NCBI RefSeq assembly: GCF_900104585.1
Contig: NZ_FNVX01000004.1
Location: 310,001-374,000 of the forward strand
Origin: Bacteroides ihuae
GTDB lineage: Bacteria; Bacteroidota; Bacteroidia; Bacteroidales; Bacteroidaceae
DNA: 64,000 nucleotides
Direction of reading: 5' to 3'
Shown here: piece after piece, positions 36,854 to 46,968 of the stretch
Position numbering within the stretch: the stretch's first letter is position 1
How the letters are laid out: each line of letters opens with the position of its first letter
The notes under the pieces: generated by a model
Database searches by the model: none
What the model was told of the DNA's origin: nothing
What the model saw: only the letters and a program-made list of their open reading frames with translations
Program-made: the position numbers and the translations under genes

Positions 36854-36857
36854 AGTT

Positions 36858-38003
36858 TTATTTTGTTCCTAATAATGCAATTCGAGTTAATGATGTTTTC
36901 TGTAATAGATTTATGACTGATACAGAAATCAACAAAAGAAGCATCGTTATTATTGAGACAATAAGCAATCCCAAAACGATGTTATCAGTAAAAAAAGGTG
37001 TTCCTTTACACTTAAATATGGAAATAATTAAGCCATGAATAGGATAAATGGCAAGTGTTAACGATCCATAGTAACTGAACTTAGTATATTCTTTTGACAT
37101 CGATTTAATAAGAAGCAAAAAAGCAATTACAAGAGAGATCGAACTAAGTTGCCGTAATAGAAAGATATGGAAAGATCCGTTGGAAATCAAGTCCCACCAA
37201 TTCGAAAGATAAAACTGATTAGGTATACTACAGTGTTTTGAAAAAACGAAACTTCCTAGAATAAAAAGGAATAATGATAGTAGTATTGAACATTTATTGT
37301 ATCGGGGAAGCATTTTAGGATAAACTTTATATAGAATTCCCAGTAAGAAAACAAAATAAAATTCAGCAGTACTATAAAAGGGAGAAACAGGCGAAACAAT
37401 TATTGATAGAATCAACATTATAATAGCAAAATTTATAAGCCTATTTTTAAGAAAAAAACTAGATAAATAGGAACTTATAGCTGCAATAACCAACATCATT
37501 ATTAAAAAAGGGAAGAACCATACCGACTGATTTATCAAACAGACTGGCAATATGATATATGGGAAAATTACTATTGCCTTATTTGCAAAAGAAAACCTTT
37601 GCTGCATATTCTGATTTAAAAGAAGCAAAATAGAAACAAGAATAAATATCAACAAAACGAAGGAGATAGTTGCTTTAATATAATGATTTTGCACAGAATA
37701 CATAACTCCCATACACAAGAGCGAATATCCCGTAGCAGGCACGCCAACTCTCCATAAAATCTTATTGATATAGCTCATCAGTTCTTTTAAAGAAGAAATA
37801 TTCAGTACCCCCTTACTGGATGTGAACCCTGAAATAAACACAAATAAAGACATATTGAAAGCAACTATAAATAAATTAATTTCATCATATCCATTAAAAT
37901 TGCCGGTTATACACGCAAAAGAATGGCCAATGATAACACATAACATTGCAAACATTTTAACATTGTCTACCCAGGCCAATCTTAAACTTTTAAATTCTGC
38001 CAT
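36858..38003 (-). CDS. Acyltransferase 3 family (OafA-like) membrane protein
   Basis: A 381-residue protein with about ten transmembrane segments. The N-terminal RLAWVDNVKMFAMLCVIIGHSFA holds the family's catalytic His near residue 27. A second motif, YPIHGLIISIF, is near the C-terminus. It transfers an acetyl or similar group to a capsule sugar across the inner membrane. Its start overlaps the flippase stop by 1 bp (TAATG). Confidence 0.88.
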   Translation of the reverse strand: MAEFKSLRLAWVDNVKMFAMLCVIIGHSFACITGNFNGYDEINLFIVAFNMSLFVFISGFTSSKGVLNISSLKELMSYINKILWRVGVPATGYSLLCMGVMYSVQNHYIKATISFVLLIFILVSILLLLNQNMQQRFSFANKAIVIFPYIILPVCLINQSVWFFPFLIMMLVIAAISSYLSSFFLKNRLINFAIIMLILSIIVSPVSPFYSTAEFYFVFLLGILYKVYPKMLPRYNKCSILLSLFLFILGSFVFSKHCSIPNQFYLSNWWDLISNGSFHIFLLRQLSSISLVIAFLLLIKSMSKEYTKFSYYGSLTLAIYPIHGLIISIFKCKGTPFFTDNIVLGLLIVSIITMLLLLISVSVINLLQKTSLTRIALLGTK

Positions 38004-39535
38004 TATCTATTATTTTTAAATATCTTCTTTTTAACTACTAAATAAAACATAGCCCGTTCGCTATTACTCACACCTAATGATAAAATAGAAATTACAGTAA
38101 ATACTATGCTTATTATTCCCGTTACCAGCAACTTAGAAAATCCATCTTCATATAAAGTTGAAATATACAACGGAATAGGTATAGAAACTATGGACACAAG
38201 TGCAATAGGAATCAAAACTGACTTTAAATAAGCACGGATACCGATATGAGCGTATATTTTAGAAAAAATAATACGAACGAACAAAGTAACAAATGAAACA
38301 AATATCTGTATTATCATTATGCTTTCTGGAGGATAACCAACAGACAATGCCCAATAACTCAAAGGTAGATTTAACAAAAGTACAAGACTGGCAACTATTT
38401 GGTAATTCCGAATTTTTCCCGTAGCTTGCATAGAAGTCCACAAAGGCCCATGCAGAGAATCAATCAAACAGAATATTAAACCTAAAACCACTAGATTATC
38501 AGAGTGTAAAGGAGGAGCCCCTAACCAAAGATTCAAAACATATTTAATATTCAAACCTACTGGAACTGCAAGAAGAAGCATTAGAAAATAGGAATATTTT
38601 GATATTTTATTAATTAAATTACCGTAGTAATCGTACTCTCCTATTGCATATGATTTTATAATTTGTGGATTAGCGGCTACTTGAAGATTACTAATAAAAG
38701 AATACACAGTAGTTCTAACCGTAGTTGCAATACCCATTGCGGCATTCAATGCTACACCATAAAATAAATTTAGAAAAATATTTGTACCTTGTTTGTAACC
38801 CAAATCAGCTATACTACCAAAAAGATTCCAAGCCGAAAATGAAGTCATATCCTTAAGATTCTGACGATTATATTTTAACGAGAACCTGCAGTATGCAAAT
38901 TTCTTTTCACTATATGTCTTATACCACAACAACATTAAGAAAGCAACAAGAATGTGAAGGAGTGCGTAAATAATAAGTTTATCAAAATTTATCAAAACAA
39001 GTAGATAAACAGCTAGTAGACGCAATACACTTTCAACGATACTGGTATAAGCATAAAAATCCATTTTTTCCTCTGCAATAATGGCTGCATTGTAGGGAAC
39101 TTTAAAGATAGATATGCATGACTCAATAACCATTATATGGAATATCCATATTGCTGCGGTAAATCTCGGTCCAGGAATAACAAGCTTATTACATACAAAC
39201 CACAATCCAACAGTTTCTGCAAAAACGCCAAAAATTATTGCTATAATAACATGAATAAAGAGTGAAGTTGAAAAAACACACGTTGTATCTTGTTTGTTAC
39301 TTTTTGCTAATGAAAAACTTAAAAACCGTTGACTGGCACTAGTTAAGAATGTATTAATAAAAGAAAACATTACAACAATACCTCCGACAATGTTGTAGAT
39401 GCCAAAATCGTCGACTCCTAGTACACGTAAAATAACTCTGCTTGTGTATAGGGACACAAGCATGCTAAGAATCATACGGAAGTATAGAAGTACCGTATTC
39501 TTTGCAATTCTTTTAGAATTCGATGTGTTCGCCAT
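38003..39535 (-). CDS. wzx: Wzx-like oligosaccharide flippase
   Basis: A 510-residue protein with 12-14 hydrophobic segments and the polysaccharide-transporter start KNTVLLYFRMILSMLVSLYTSRVILRVLGV. It has the family layout of the MATE/MVF superfamily. It moves undecaprenyl-linked repeat units to the periplasmic face. It lies next to the acyltransferase and two genes from the Wzy-like polymerase. The locus has no ABC transporter, which supports the Wzx/Wzy route. Confidence 0.9.
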   Translation of the reverse strand: MANTSNSKRIAKNTVLLYFRMILSMLVSLYTSRVILRVLGVDDFGIYNIVGGIVVMFSFINTFLTSASQRFLSFSLAKSNKQDTTCVFSTSLFIHVIIAIIFGVFAETVGLWFVCNKLVIPGPRFTAAIWIFHIMVIESCISIFKVPYNAAIIAEEKMDFYAYTSIVESVLRLLAVYLLVLINFDKLIIYALLHILVAFLMLLWYKTYSEKKFAYCRFSLKYNRQNLKDMTSFSAWNLFGSIADLGYKQGTNIFLNLFYGVALNAAMGIATTVRTTVYSFISNLQVAANPQIIKSYAIGEYDYYGNLINKISKYSYFLMLLLAVPVGLNIKYVLNLWLGAPPLHSDNLVVLGLIFCLIDSLHGPLWTSMQATGKIRNYQIVASLVLLLNLPLSYWALSVGYPPESIMIIQIFVSFVTLFVRIIFSKIYAHIGIRAYLKSVLIPIALVSIVSIPIPLYISTLYEDGFSKLLVTGIISIVFTVISILSLGVSNSERAMFYLVVKKKIFKNNR

Positions 39536-39545
39536 TATACACTAT

Positions 39546-40658
39546 TTATAAGACACTATAAATTTCTAACATTGTCCTTTTAATATTAAAGATTCCACAC
39601 TTATCTTTGGCCTTAATTGACAAGTCATTTAACATTTTAGGATTACTATAAAGTGAAAGAAGAGTTTCCGCTATTATTTTTGGATCCTTCGGTGTAAGCA
39701 CACCAGATCCATCGTTCAAAATCTCGTGGGGTCCGGTAACATCTGTTGAAACAATTGGTTTGCCCAAACATAACGCCTCGCACACAACTAAAGGATAACC
39801 TTCCGAGTCAGAAGTAAGTAGGAATACATCAGCTGCGTTTAGGAACTTGTAAGGATTAGTTTGAAAACCCTTAAATTTAACATAATCTTCAAGCTTACTT
39901 TGTCGTACAGATTCCTTATATTGCTCTTCAAGAGCACCTGTACCTACAAGCCAAAATTCTGCAGGCACAGATTTTTCCTTAAATATTCTTGCAACTTCTA
40001 TAATTCTATCTTGTCTTTTCTGTTCTGCTAGACGTCCTACATTACAAAATGTAAACTTTGAGTGTTCGACACCACCATCTTCCGCCTTATTAATAATCTG
40101 TTTTACATCTATAAGATTATAAATTATCTTATTTCGTGAAGTGTGAAATAGTCTATTAAATGCATCTTTAGCACCATCTGAGACGAAGATTACTTCATCC
40201 ATTTTTTCATAGATTAATTTCTGTTCTTCTAATGATCTAAAGTCTGAAAGAGCCCAGTTCTTGAGCTCCAAGTCAATATGAACCCATGTTATATTTCTCT
40301 TAGCTCTATTAAATATATAACTATGACACCTAGCGCCAATACCTTCCATAAAAGAAACAATAGTATCAAAGGACTCCGTATCCAAAATTTTTTTTAGCTT
40401 CTTAGAAAGAAATATATCAATGATAGAGAATAAATGTTTTTTTTTTAATGCACCATATAATCTCATGCCATTCTCTCCTATAAGGGAAAGAACTCTTACA
40501 TTACTATTAACTTGATTTGCATATATGCCAGAGTTTTCTATAAGTATTAAAGTAATATCATATGTCCTATAATCGAAATTATTAAGAATATCTACCAAAA
40601 CCTTTTCTGCTCCACCTCCTTTTAGGTTTTGCTGTACAAACAATATTTTTTTTTTCAT
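39546..40658 (-). CDS. GT4 glycosyltransferase
   Basis: A 370-residue protein beginning MKKKILFVQQNLKGGGAEKVLVD, the classical GT4 start. The donor-site motif SEGYPLVVCEALCLGKPIVS (about 275-294) holds the E-x7-E pair, followed by DVTGPHEIL. FCNVGRLAEQKRQDRIIEVA marks the second domain. It is the first gene after the dead epimerase and IS66 remnant, so it may depend on read-through across that debris. Confidence 0.9.
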   Translation of the reverse strand: MKKKILFVQQNLKGGGAEKVLVDILNNFDYRTYDITLILIENSGIYANQVNSNVRVLSLIGENGMRLYGALKKKHLFSIIDIFLSKKLKKILDTESFDTIVSFMEGIGARCHSYIFNRAKRNITWVHIDLELKNWALSDFRSLEEQKLIYEKMDEVIFVSDGAKDAFNRLFHTSRNKIIYNLIDVKQIINKAEDGGVEHSKFTFCNVGRLAEQKRQDRIIEVARIFKEKSVPAEFWLVGTGALEEQYKESVRQSKLEDYVKFKGFQTNPYKFLNAADVFLLTSDSEGYPLVVCEALCLGKPIVSTDVTGPHEILNDGSGVLTPKDPKIIAETLLSLYSNPKMLNDLSIKAKDKCGIFNIKRTMLEIYSVL

Positions 40659-40670
40659 TGTTGCATAATC

Positions 40671-41046
40671 GTAAACGTTTAATATCCAGCATTACTCCAT
40701 TATAAAGCCTCAAACGACTTTTAAAGTTAATAGCTCTTAATTTATTGTTATTATTTAACTGCCAGAACACTCGGAAGCAGGGCGAAATAGTCATTGGTAT
40801 CTTCCTTCTCATATCCGATCAGAGTTAACACCTTCTTGATATATTCGTAAGCCAAGATCGTATTGAGTTTGCACGTTTCTACAAACGTATAGGCGCACAC
40901 GCCAAGGCCGGCTCCTTGATGGGAGCCAAAACCGACAAAATTGCTTCGACCAACGGCCAAGGGACGCATGCTGCGCTCGCCGGTGTTATTGTCGATATCC
41001 CAATCACCATGATCGATATACAGGGTGGTCTGTTTCCAGAAAGTGA
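40671..41046 (-). mobile_element. IS66-family transposase C-terminal remnant
   Basis: The minus-strand frame down to 40751 reads WKQTTLYIDHGDWDIDNNTG, then ERSMRPLAVGRSNFVGFGSH, then AYTFVETCKLN and DYFALLP. This is the conserved end of IS66 transposases (the IDNN...ER...RP...GR...GS motif). Only about 97 residues remain and they are fused in frame to the epimerase pseudogene. At 40671 the plus strand reads GTAAACGTTT, which may be the outer IS end (IS66 ends often start GTAA), but that is a guess. The other end and the rest of the element are missing. Confidence 0.8.
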
Positions 41047-42000
41047 GCGCATAAGTGATAGGAACATCACCAGGCTGCATGGGAACGAGTTCCTTGTGGG
41101 CATCAAGGTCGTAATCGGCGGAGAGAACACCAGCAGCAATGAGTTCCTCCTGAAGTATGGTGACGAAATCGAGGAGGTTCACAGGCGAGTTGTTGCCGAT
41201 ATTGTACACCTTGTATGGAGGAATTGGCAATTTGTCCTCGCCCTTATGCTTCTCTGGTGCATGCTGCATGACGCGAACTACTCCCTCAACGATATCATCA
41301 ATATATGTGAAGTCGCGCTTGCAATTGCCATAGTTGAAAATCTACACTTTTTTACCTTCACGTAATTTATTGGTAAAACCAAAGTAGGCCATATCTGGAC
41401 GGCCCGCAGGTCCATATACCGTAAAGAAACGAAGCCCGGTGGACGGAATATTGTAGAGCTTGCTGTAAGCATGTACCATCAGCTCGTTGCTCTTTTTGGT
41501 GGCTGCATAGAGTGACACAGGATTATCTACCTTGTCATCGGTAGAGTATGGCACCTTCTTGTTGGAACCATAGACAGAGCTTGAAGAAGCATAAACGAGA
41601 TGTTCAACCTCATTAAAGCGACATGCCTCAAGTATGTTATAGAAACCAATCAGATTGCTCTGGATATAAGCATCAGGATTAGTAATGCTGTAACGTACAC
41701 CAGCCTGTGCGGCCAGATTTACTACTACTGAAGGCTTGTAGTCAGCAAAGATCTGATTGATGGTGCCTTGTCGGCAATTGAACCTTCTATGAACACAAAG
41801 TCACGCTGAAAATCGTTGATCTGTTGCAGACGTTCACGCTTAAGGTTTACATCATAGTAATCGTTCATATTATCAATGCCGATTACCTTTATATCCTGCA
41901 CATCCTGATACAGGCGCTTAATTAAGTTACTACCAATAAAGCCTGCAGCTCCTGTTACGAATACAGTTTTACCCTCAAGAGTTATATTGTACTTTACCAT
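41047..42000 (-). pseudogene. UDP-glucuronate 4-epimerase-like gene, inactivated
   Basis: The start is KTVFVTGAAGFIGSNLIKRL (residues about 10-29) and the Y-x-x-x-K motif is in SLYAATKKSNE, as in UDP-GlcA 4-epimerases. Three lesions are visible. A one-base deletion near 41768 shifts the frame after GSIADKA; the correct continuation TINQIFADYKPSVVVNLA is in another frame. An in-frame TAG at 41342-41344 follows LREGKKV, and the frame then continues IFNYGNCKRDFTYIDDIVEG. After GDVPITYA the sequence switches to the IS66 transposase and the last 35 or so residues are lost. It follows ugd by 2 bp, which fits a lost GlcA-to-GalA step. Confidence 0.88.
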
Positions 42001-42002
42001 AA

Positions 42003-43322
42003 TTAATCGCGTCTAAAAATGTCACGTGTATAAACTTTCTCTTCTACATCGATCAAGCAGTTATCGAAACGGTTGGCAATGATGACCTGCGACAATTCCT
42101 TGAATTTAGCGAGATCATTAACCACATTGCTTCCAAAGAAAAGCTCGCCATCTGCCAATGTAGGCTCGTAGATAATAACCTCTGCACCCTTTGCCTTGAT
42201 ACGCTTCATGATACCTTGTATGGCACTCTGACGGAAGTTGTCGCTACTTGACTTCATTGTCAATCGGAATATTCCGATTATACAAGGTTTTTCCTTAGCA
42301 GCATTCCACTGTGCCGAAGCCTCATAATAACCGACCTTCTGGAGCACAGCATCAGCAATGTAGTCCTTACGGGTACTATTGCTGGCAACGATAGCTGACA
42401 TCATGTTCTGAGGTACGTCTTGATAGTTGGCAAGAAGTTGCTTGGTATCTTTTGGCAGACAGTAGCCGCCATAACCAAATGATGGGTTGTTGTAGTGGGT
42501 ACCAATACGTGGATCAAGACCAATACCATTAATGATGGCAACCGAATCAAGTCCTTTCATCTCTGCATAAGTATCAAGCTCATTAAAATAGCTGACACGA
42601 AGTGCTAAGTATGTATTTGCAAACAATTTCACTGCTTCGGCATCTTTCATGCCCATTAAGAGGGTGTCGATATCTTCCTTGATTGCACCTTCCTGCAACA
42701 GTTTTGCAAAGATCTTTGCTTTCTCCTTGAGTATCTCGGGATCGGTCAGCTTGAGGATAGCATCATTTTCTTCCTGGAAATCAGGACGATCAATAATACT
42801 TGGATGACCTACGATGATGCGTGAGGGATAAAGGTTGTCATAGAGCGCCTTTGACTCCCGAAGAAATTCAGGAGAGAAAAGAAGGTTGAGCTTCTTGACG
42901 CCTTTTGCAGCATATTTTATGTAAAGAGAACGGGTGTAGCCAACAGGAATGGTACTCTTGATAACCATTACAGCATTGGGATTAACAGAGAGCACAAGAT
43001 CGATGACATCCTCAATGTGGTGGGTATCGAAGAAATTCTTCTGTGGATCATAGTTTGTAGGGGCAGCAATGACAACGAAATCGGCATCCTTGTAAGCTAC
43101 AGCTCCATCGAGGGTAGCAATGAGGTTAAGTTCCTTCTCTGCGAGGTATTTCTCGATATAATCATCTTGAATGGGTGACTTCTTATTGTTGATTAGGTCT
43201 ACCTTGGCAGGGATGACGTCCACTGCTGTTACCTTGTGATGCTGTGCAAGAAGTGTTGCAATACTCATACCAACATAGCCTGTTCCGGCTACTGCAATCT
43301 GTAAGTCTTTGAATTCTCTCAT
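42003..43322 (-). CDS. ugd: UDP-glucose 6-dehydrogenase
   Basis: A 439-residue protein with the Rossmann motif [17 protein letters not shown] at residues 10-26, [35 protein letters not shown] and the catalytic Cys in [11 protein letters not shown] (near residue 283). It oxidises UDP-glucose to UDP-glucuronic acid. With the neighbouring 4-epimerase dead, the product in this locus would remain UDP-GlcA. It starts 10 bp after capG. UDP-ManNAc dehydrogenase is a less likely alternative. Confidence 0.9.
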   Translation of the reverse strand: MREFKDLQIAVAGTGYVGMSIATLLAQHHKVTAVDVIPAKVDLINNKKSPIQDDYIEKYLAEKELNLIATLDGAVAYKDADFVVIAAPTNYDPQKNFFDTHHIEDVIDLVLSVNPNAVMVIKSTIPVGYTRSLYIKYAAKGVKKLNLLFSPEFLRESKALYDNLYPSRIIVGHPSIIDRPDFQEENDAILKLTDPEILKEKAKIFAKLLQEGAIKEDIDTLLMGMKDAEAVKLFANTYLALRVSYFNELDTYAEMKGLDSVAIINGIGLDPRIGTHYNNPSFGYGGYCLPKDTKQLLANYQDVPQNMMSAIVASNSTRKDYIADAVLQKVGYYEASAQWNAAKEKPCIIGIFRLTMKSSSDNFRQSAIQGIMKRIKAKGAEVIIYEPTLADGELFFGSNVVNDLAKFKELSQVIIANRFDNCLIDVEEKVYTRDIFRRD

Positions 43323-43332
43323 GATTGTAATT

Positions 43333-44526
43333 TTAGTACTTTCTCCAAACCATCTTATTCACAATTCCAACGTAAGATTGTATAATCTTCACAACCTTGG
43401 TTGAGACGTTCTCATCCACATAGTCAGGAACAGGGATTCCATGATGACCGTCCTTGCAAAGTTCAATAGCTGTTTCTACTGCCTGAAGTAATGACTTTTC
43501 GTCAATACCCGCAATGATGAAGTCTGCTTTATCGATAGCTTCCGGACGCTCTGTTGAAGTACGGATGCAGATGGCAGGGAAAGGATGAGCTACACTGGTA
43601 AAGAAGCTGCTCTCCTCGGGAAGTGTTCCTGAATCGGAAACCACTGCAAAAGCGTTCATCTGCAGGCAGTTGTAATCGTGAAAACCGAGAGGTTCCTGCT
43701 GAATCACTCTCTTATCCAATTTAAATCCACTTGCTGCCAGACGGTTGCGTGAGCGTGGGTGACAGCTGTAAAGAATCGGCATGTCATACTTCTCTGCCAT
43801 GGCGTTGATGGCATTGAACAAAGAGAGAAAGTTCTTCTCGGTATCGATGTTCTCCTCACGATGGGCACTGAGGAGGATGTACTTTCCTTTCTCAAGACCT
43901 AAACGTTGGTGAACATCGCTTGTCTTAATCTCCTCAAGGTTATTATGAAGGACCTCTGCCATGGGTGACCCGGTGACATAAGTGCGCTCCTTGGGAAGAC
44001 CGCAATCTGCGAGGTAACGACGTGCGTGCTCTGAGTAGGCCATATTCACATCACTGATGATATCCACGATGCGGCGGTTAGTCTCCTCGGGGAGGCATTC
44101 GTCCTTGCAACGGTTACCGGCTTCCATGTGGAAGATAGGAATATGCAGGCGCTTTGCACCGATCACTGACAGACAGGAATTGGTGTCGCCGAGAACGAGC
44201 ACTGCATCGGGTTGGGTCTGTGCGAAGAGCTTGTAGCTGCAGTTGATGATGTTACCACAGGTAGCACCCAGGTCGTCGCCTACAGCATCCATATATACCT
44301 CTGGCTCTGCAAGCTTCAGATCACGAAAAAAAATGCCGTTGAGGTTGTAGTCGTAGTTCTGCCCGGTATGAGCGAGGACCACATCGAAGTACTGACGGCA
44401 CTTGTTGATGACGGCTGAAAGACGGATAATCTCTGGGCGAGTACCCACGATGATCATGAGCTTAAGTTTGCCATTCTCTTGGAAGTGCACGTCGCTATAA
44501 TCGAATTTTGGAAATTTCTGTTCCAT
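43333..44526 (-). CDS. capG: CapG/FnlC-type UDP-N-acetyl-6-deoxyhexosamine 2-epimerase
   Basis: A 397-residue non-hydrolysing UDP-HexNAc 2-epimerase. The motifs are [15 protein letters not shown] near residue 27, [37 protein letters not shown] and [10 protein letters not shown]. The N-terminal extension of about 20 residues and the family pattern match CapG (Staphylococcus) and FnlC (E. coli), which perform the last step to UDP-L-FucNAc. It directly follows capE and capF, which supports this over WecB (UDP-ManNAc). Confidence 0.9.
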   Translation of the reverse strand: MEQKFPKFDYSDVHFQENGKLKLMIIVGTRPEIIRLSAVINKCRQYFDVVLAHTGQNYDYNLNGIFFRDLKLAEPEVYMDAVGDDLGATCGNIINCSYKLFAQTQPDAVLVLGDTNSCLSVIGAKRLHIPIFHMEAGNRCKDECLPEETNRRIVDIISDVNMAYSEHARRYLADCGLPKERTYVTGSPMAEVLHNNLEEIKTSDVHQRLGLEKGKYILLSAHREENIDTEKNFLSLFNAINAMAEKYDMPILYSCHPRSRNRLAASGFKLDKRVIQQEPLGFHDYNCLQMNAFAVVSDSGTLPEESSFFTSVAHPFPAICIRTSTERPEAIDKADFIIAGIDEKSLLQAVETAIELCKDGHHGIPVPDYVDENVSTKVVKIIQSYVGIVNKMVWRKY

Positions 44527-44547
44527 TATTTACTGAATTTAATTTGA

Positions 44548-45597
44548 TTACTGAACGAAGTTACCCATACCGGAGAGTTCTTTCCGGATGTACTCCAGAG
44601 ATGCAATCTTTTCCTTGGTTTCTTCAAGGTTGAGACGACGGGTATTGTCGGAATTGAATTCGGTGAGTTTATTACGCTCCGCTTCTCCCTCTGAGAAAAA
44701 CTTATCGTAGTTCAAACCGCGGTTGTCGGCAGGAACACGATAGAAGTCGCCCATATCCTCTGCCTTTGCACACTCCTCGTTAGTGAGCAGGGTCTCATAC
44801 ATCTTCTCACCATGACGAATACCAATGACCTTAATCTCTTCTTTCTTACCACCAAAGAGCTCACAGACAGCTTCTGCCTGTGTTTGGATGGTACAAGCTG
44901 GTGCCTTCTGAACGAGGATATCGCCGTTATCTCCGTGTTCAAAGGCAAAGAGAACAAGATCGATTGCCTCCTCTAGAGACATGATGAAACGGGTCATGCC
45001 GGGTTCGGTCAGGGTGATGGGATGACCATTACGAATCTGGTCAATCCACAAAGGAATCACTGAACCACGAGAGCACATTACATTGCCATAGCGGGTGCAG
45101 CATATTTTGGTATTGCCGGAATAGCGGGATTTGGCAACTGCAATTTTCTCCTCAATGGCCTTGGTAATACCCATGGCATTTATGGGGTATGCGGCCTTAT
45201 CGGTTGACAGGCAGATAACGGAGCCAACACCAGCTTCGATCGCAGCGGTAAGAATATTCTCGGTTCCAAGAACATTGGTCTTCACGGCTTCCATGGGGAA
45301 AAATTCGCAAGAAGGTACCTGCTTCAATGCTGCTGCATGGAAGATGTAATCAACACCTGACATTGCGTTTTTGCAAGACTGGAGATCACGAACGTCACCG
45401 ATGAAGAACTTGATTTTACGTGCTACATCGGGATATTTTGCCTGATACTCGTGACGCATATCGTCCTGCTTCTTCTCATCACGAGAGAAAATACGAATTT
45501 CTGCAATGTCAGTACGGAGGAAACGATTGAGAACTGCGTTTCCAAACGAACCGGTACCACCGGTAATCATCAAGGTTTTACCTGCGAAAATACTCAT
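44548..45597 (-). CDS. capE: CapE/FnlA-type UDP-GlcNAc 4,6-dehydratase/5-epimerase
   Basis: A 349-residue soluble SDR with the glycine motif ITGGTGSFGNAVLNRF at residues 11-26 and the MxxxK active site in YPINAMGITKAIEE. The sequence and size match CapE/FnlA, which start UDP-L-FucNAc synthesis from UDP-GlcNAc. It is followed by capG and preceded by capF, so all three pathway genes are adjacent. Confidence 0.92.
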   Translation of the reverse strand: MSIFAGKTLMITGGTGSFGNAVLNRFLRTDIAEIRIFSRDEKKQDDMRHEYQAKYPDVARKIKFFIGDVRDLQSCKNAMSGVDYIFHAAALKQVPSCEFFPMEAVKTNVLGTENILTAAIEAGVGSVICLSTDKAAYPINAMGITKAIEEKIAVAKSRYSGNTKICCTRYGNVMCSRGSVIPLWIDQIRNGHPITLTEPGMTRFIMSLEEAIDLVLFAFEHGDNGDILVQKAPACTIQTQAEAVCELFGGKKEEIKVIGIRHGEKMYETLLTNEECAKAEDMGDFYRVPADNRGLNYDKFFSEGEAERNKLTEFNSDNTRRLNLEETKEKIASLEYIRKELSGMGNFVQ

Positions 45598-45626
45598 ATA
45601 TATTGTTATTTGCTAATATTCTAAAA

Positions 45627-46838
45627 TTATTTCTCTACCGGGTCGAAATAGGTGTCGGGCCTATTGGAATCGAAAATTTCGTTGCAGTACATCACCGTTA
45701 CCAAATCCTGTGTATCGGAGAGGTTGACGATGTTGTGAGTGTAGCCGGGAAGCATGTGAACAGCCTGAATGCGGTTGCCACTTACTTCATAGTTGAGCAC
45801 CTCTGCCTCTGGATCTCCTTCCTTGCGGAGCTGGATGAGTCCGTGACCGGCAACGACGATGAAGAGTTCCCACTTGCTGTGGTGCCAATGCTGTCCCTTG
45901 GTGATTCCAGGTTTGGAGATGTTGATGCTCACCTGTCCGCAGTTGAGGGTGTGAACGAGCTCTGTGAAACTGCCTCTCTGGTCGACATTCATCTTGAGGT
46001 CATAAGCTACTTTTTCCTTGGGTAGATAGCTGAGGTAGGTGCTATAAAGCTTCTTGGCAAAACTATTGGCAGGTATCTCGGGGATCATCAAGGTCTTTGG
46101 CTGCTCTGCAAAAGAGTAGATGAGGTCGACAATTTCGCCAAGGGTAGTCTTGTGGGTGGCAGGGACATAGCAGTAACGACCCTCTTCGGTGTGTACGGGT
46201 TCAACGCCATCAAACTCACACTTGTGGCTCTCGCCCTTGAGTGCTCCAATCATTTCGTTAACAAGATCATCGACATAGAGGAGCTCCATTTCGACGCTGC
46301 GATCGTTGACTTGAATAGGGAGATCGTTGGCAATGTTATTGCAGAAGGTGGCTACAGCAGAGTTGTAGTTGGGACGACACCACTTGCCGAAGAGGTTGGG
46401 GAAACGGTAAACAAACACGGGGGCACCGGTCTCCTTTCCGTACTCGAACATGAGTTCTTCACCTTCCTTCTTGCTCTTGCCGTACTCAGAAGTGCCGAAA
46501 CGGCCTGCGAGGGTGGCTTGAATGCTGGAACTGATCATCACAGGAGAGTTATTTTTGTATTTCTTCAGGGTATCCAGCAAGGTACTGGCAAAGCCGAAAT
46601 TACCCTTCATGAAGTCTTCCTGATTCTGTGGACGGTTAACGCCTGCAAGATTGAAGACGAAATCAGTCTCGTGGCAGAACCTCTCCAGCTCTTCCGGAGT
46701 GGAATCAAGGTCATACTCGAAAACGTTATCAATCTGAAGATCGCCATAGCATTTGGCTTTACCTTCCTTTATGTTGTTAAGCTGTGCACAAAGGTTTTTG
46801 CCCACAAACCCCTTTGCACCGGTTACCAGTACTTTCAT
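45627..46838 (-). CDS. capF: CapF/FnlB-type bifunctional 3-epimerase/4-reductase
   Basis: A 403-residue two-domain protein. The N-terminal SDR (VLVTGAKGFVGKNLCAQL, with the Y-x-x-x-K in SEYGKSKKEGE) reduces the 4-keto group. The C-terminal cupin domain (from about 290; PGITKGQHWHHSKWELFIVV with the metal-binding His pair) epimerises C3. This domain combination is specific to CapF/FnlB. It is the first gene of the UDP-L-FucNAc set, 130 bp after the YjbH-like gene. Confidence 0.93.
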   Translation of the reverse strand: MKVLVTGAKGFVGKNLCAQLNNIKEGKAKCYGDLQIDNVFEYDLDSTPEELERFCHETDFVFNLAGVNRPQNQEDFMKGNFGFASTLLDTLKKYKNNSPVMISSSIQATLAGRFGTSEYGKSKKEGEELMFEYGKETGAPVFVYRFPNLFGKWCRPNYNSAVATFCNNIANDLPIQVNDRSVEMELLYVDDLVNEMIGALKGESHKCEFDGVEPVHTEEGRYCYVPATHKTTLGEIVDLIYSFAEQPKTLMIPEIPANSFAKKLYSTYLSYLPKEKVAYDLKMNVDQRGSFTELVHTLNCGQVSINISKPGITKGQHWHHSKWELFIVVAGHGLIQLRKEGDPEAEVLNYEVSGNRIQAVHMLPGYTHNIVNLSDTQDLVTVMYCNEIFDSNRPDTYFDPVEK

Positions 46839-46968
46839 TCTTTCAATAATTATCTTGATCTTTTTTATCTAACACTTCAATTTAGGCGAGTTCTTTGATA
46901 AAACTCAGGCAACACTCGTTTCATTAAAGCAACCGTAGATATTATTTCAACGGTTTGTTCATAATGGA

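Noticed and set aside
40751..41269. A 172-codon frame as a functional protein
   Set aside because: It is an in-frame fusion of an epimerase fragment and an IS66 transposase C-terminus; neither part has its catalytic residues complete.
46152..46898. 248-codon plus-strand frame antisense to capF
   Set aside because: Shadow of capF, whose two domains and motifs are intact on the other strand.
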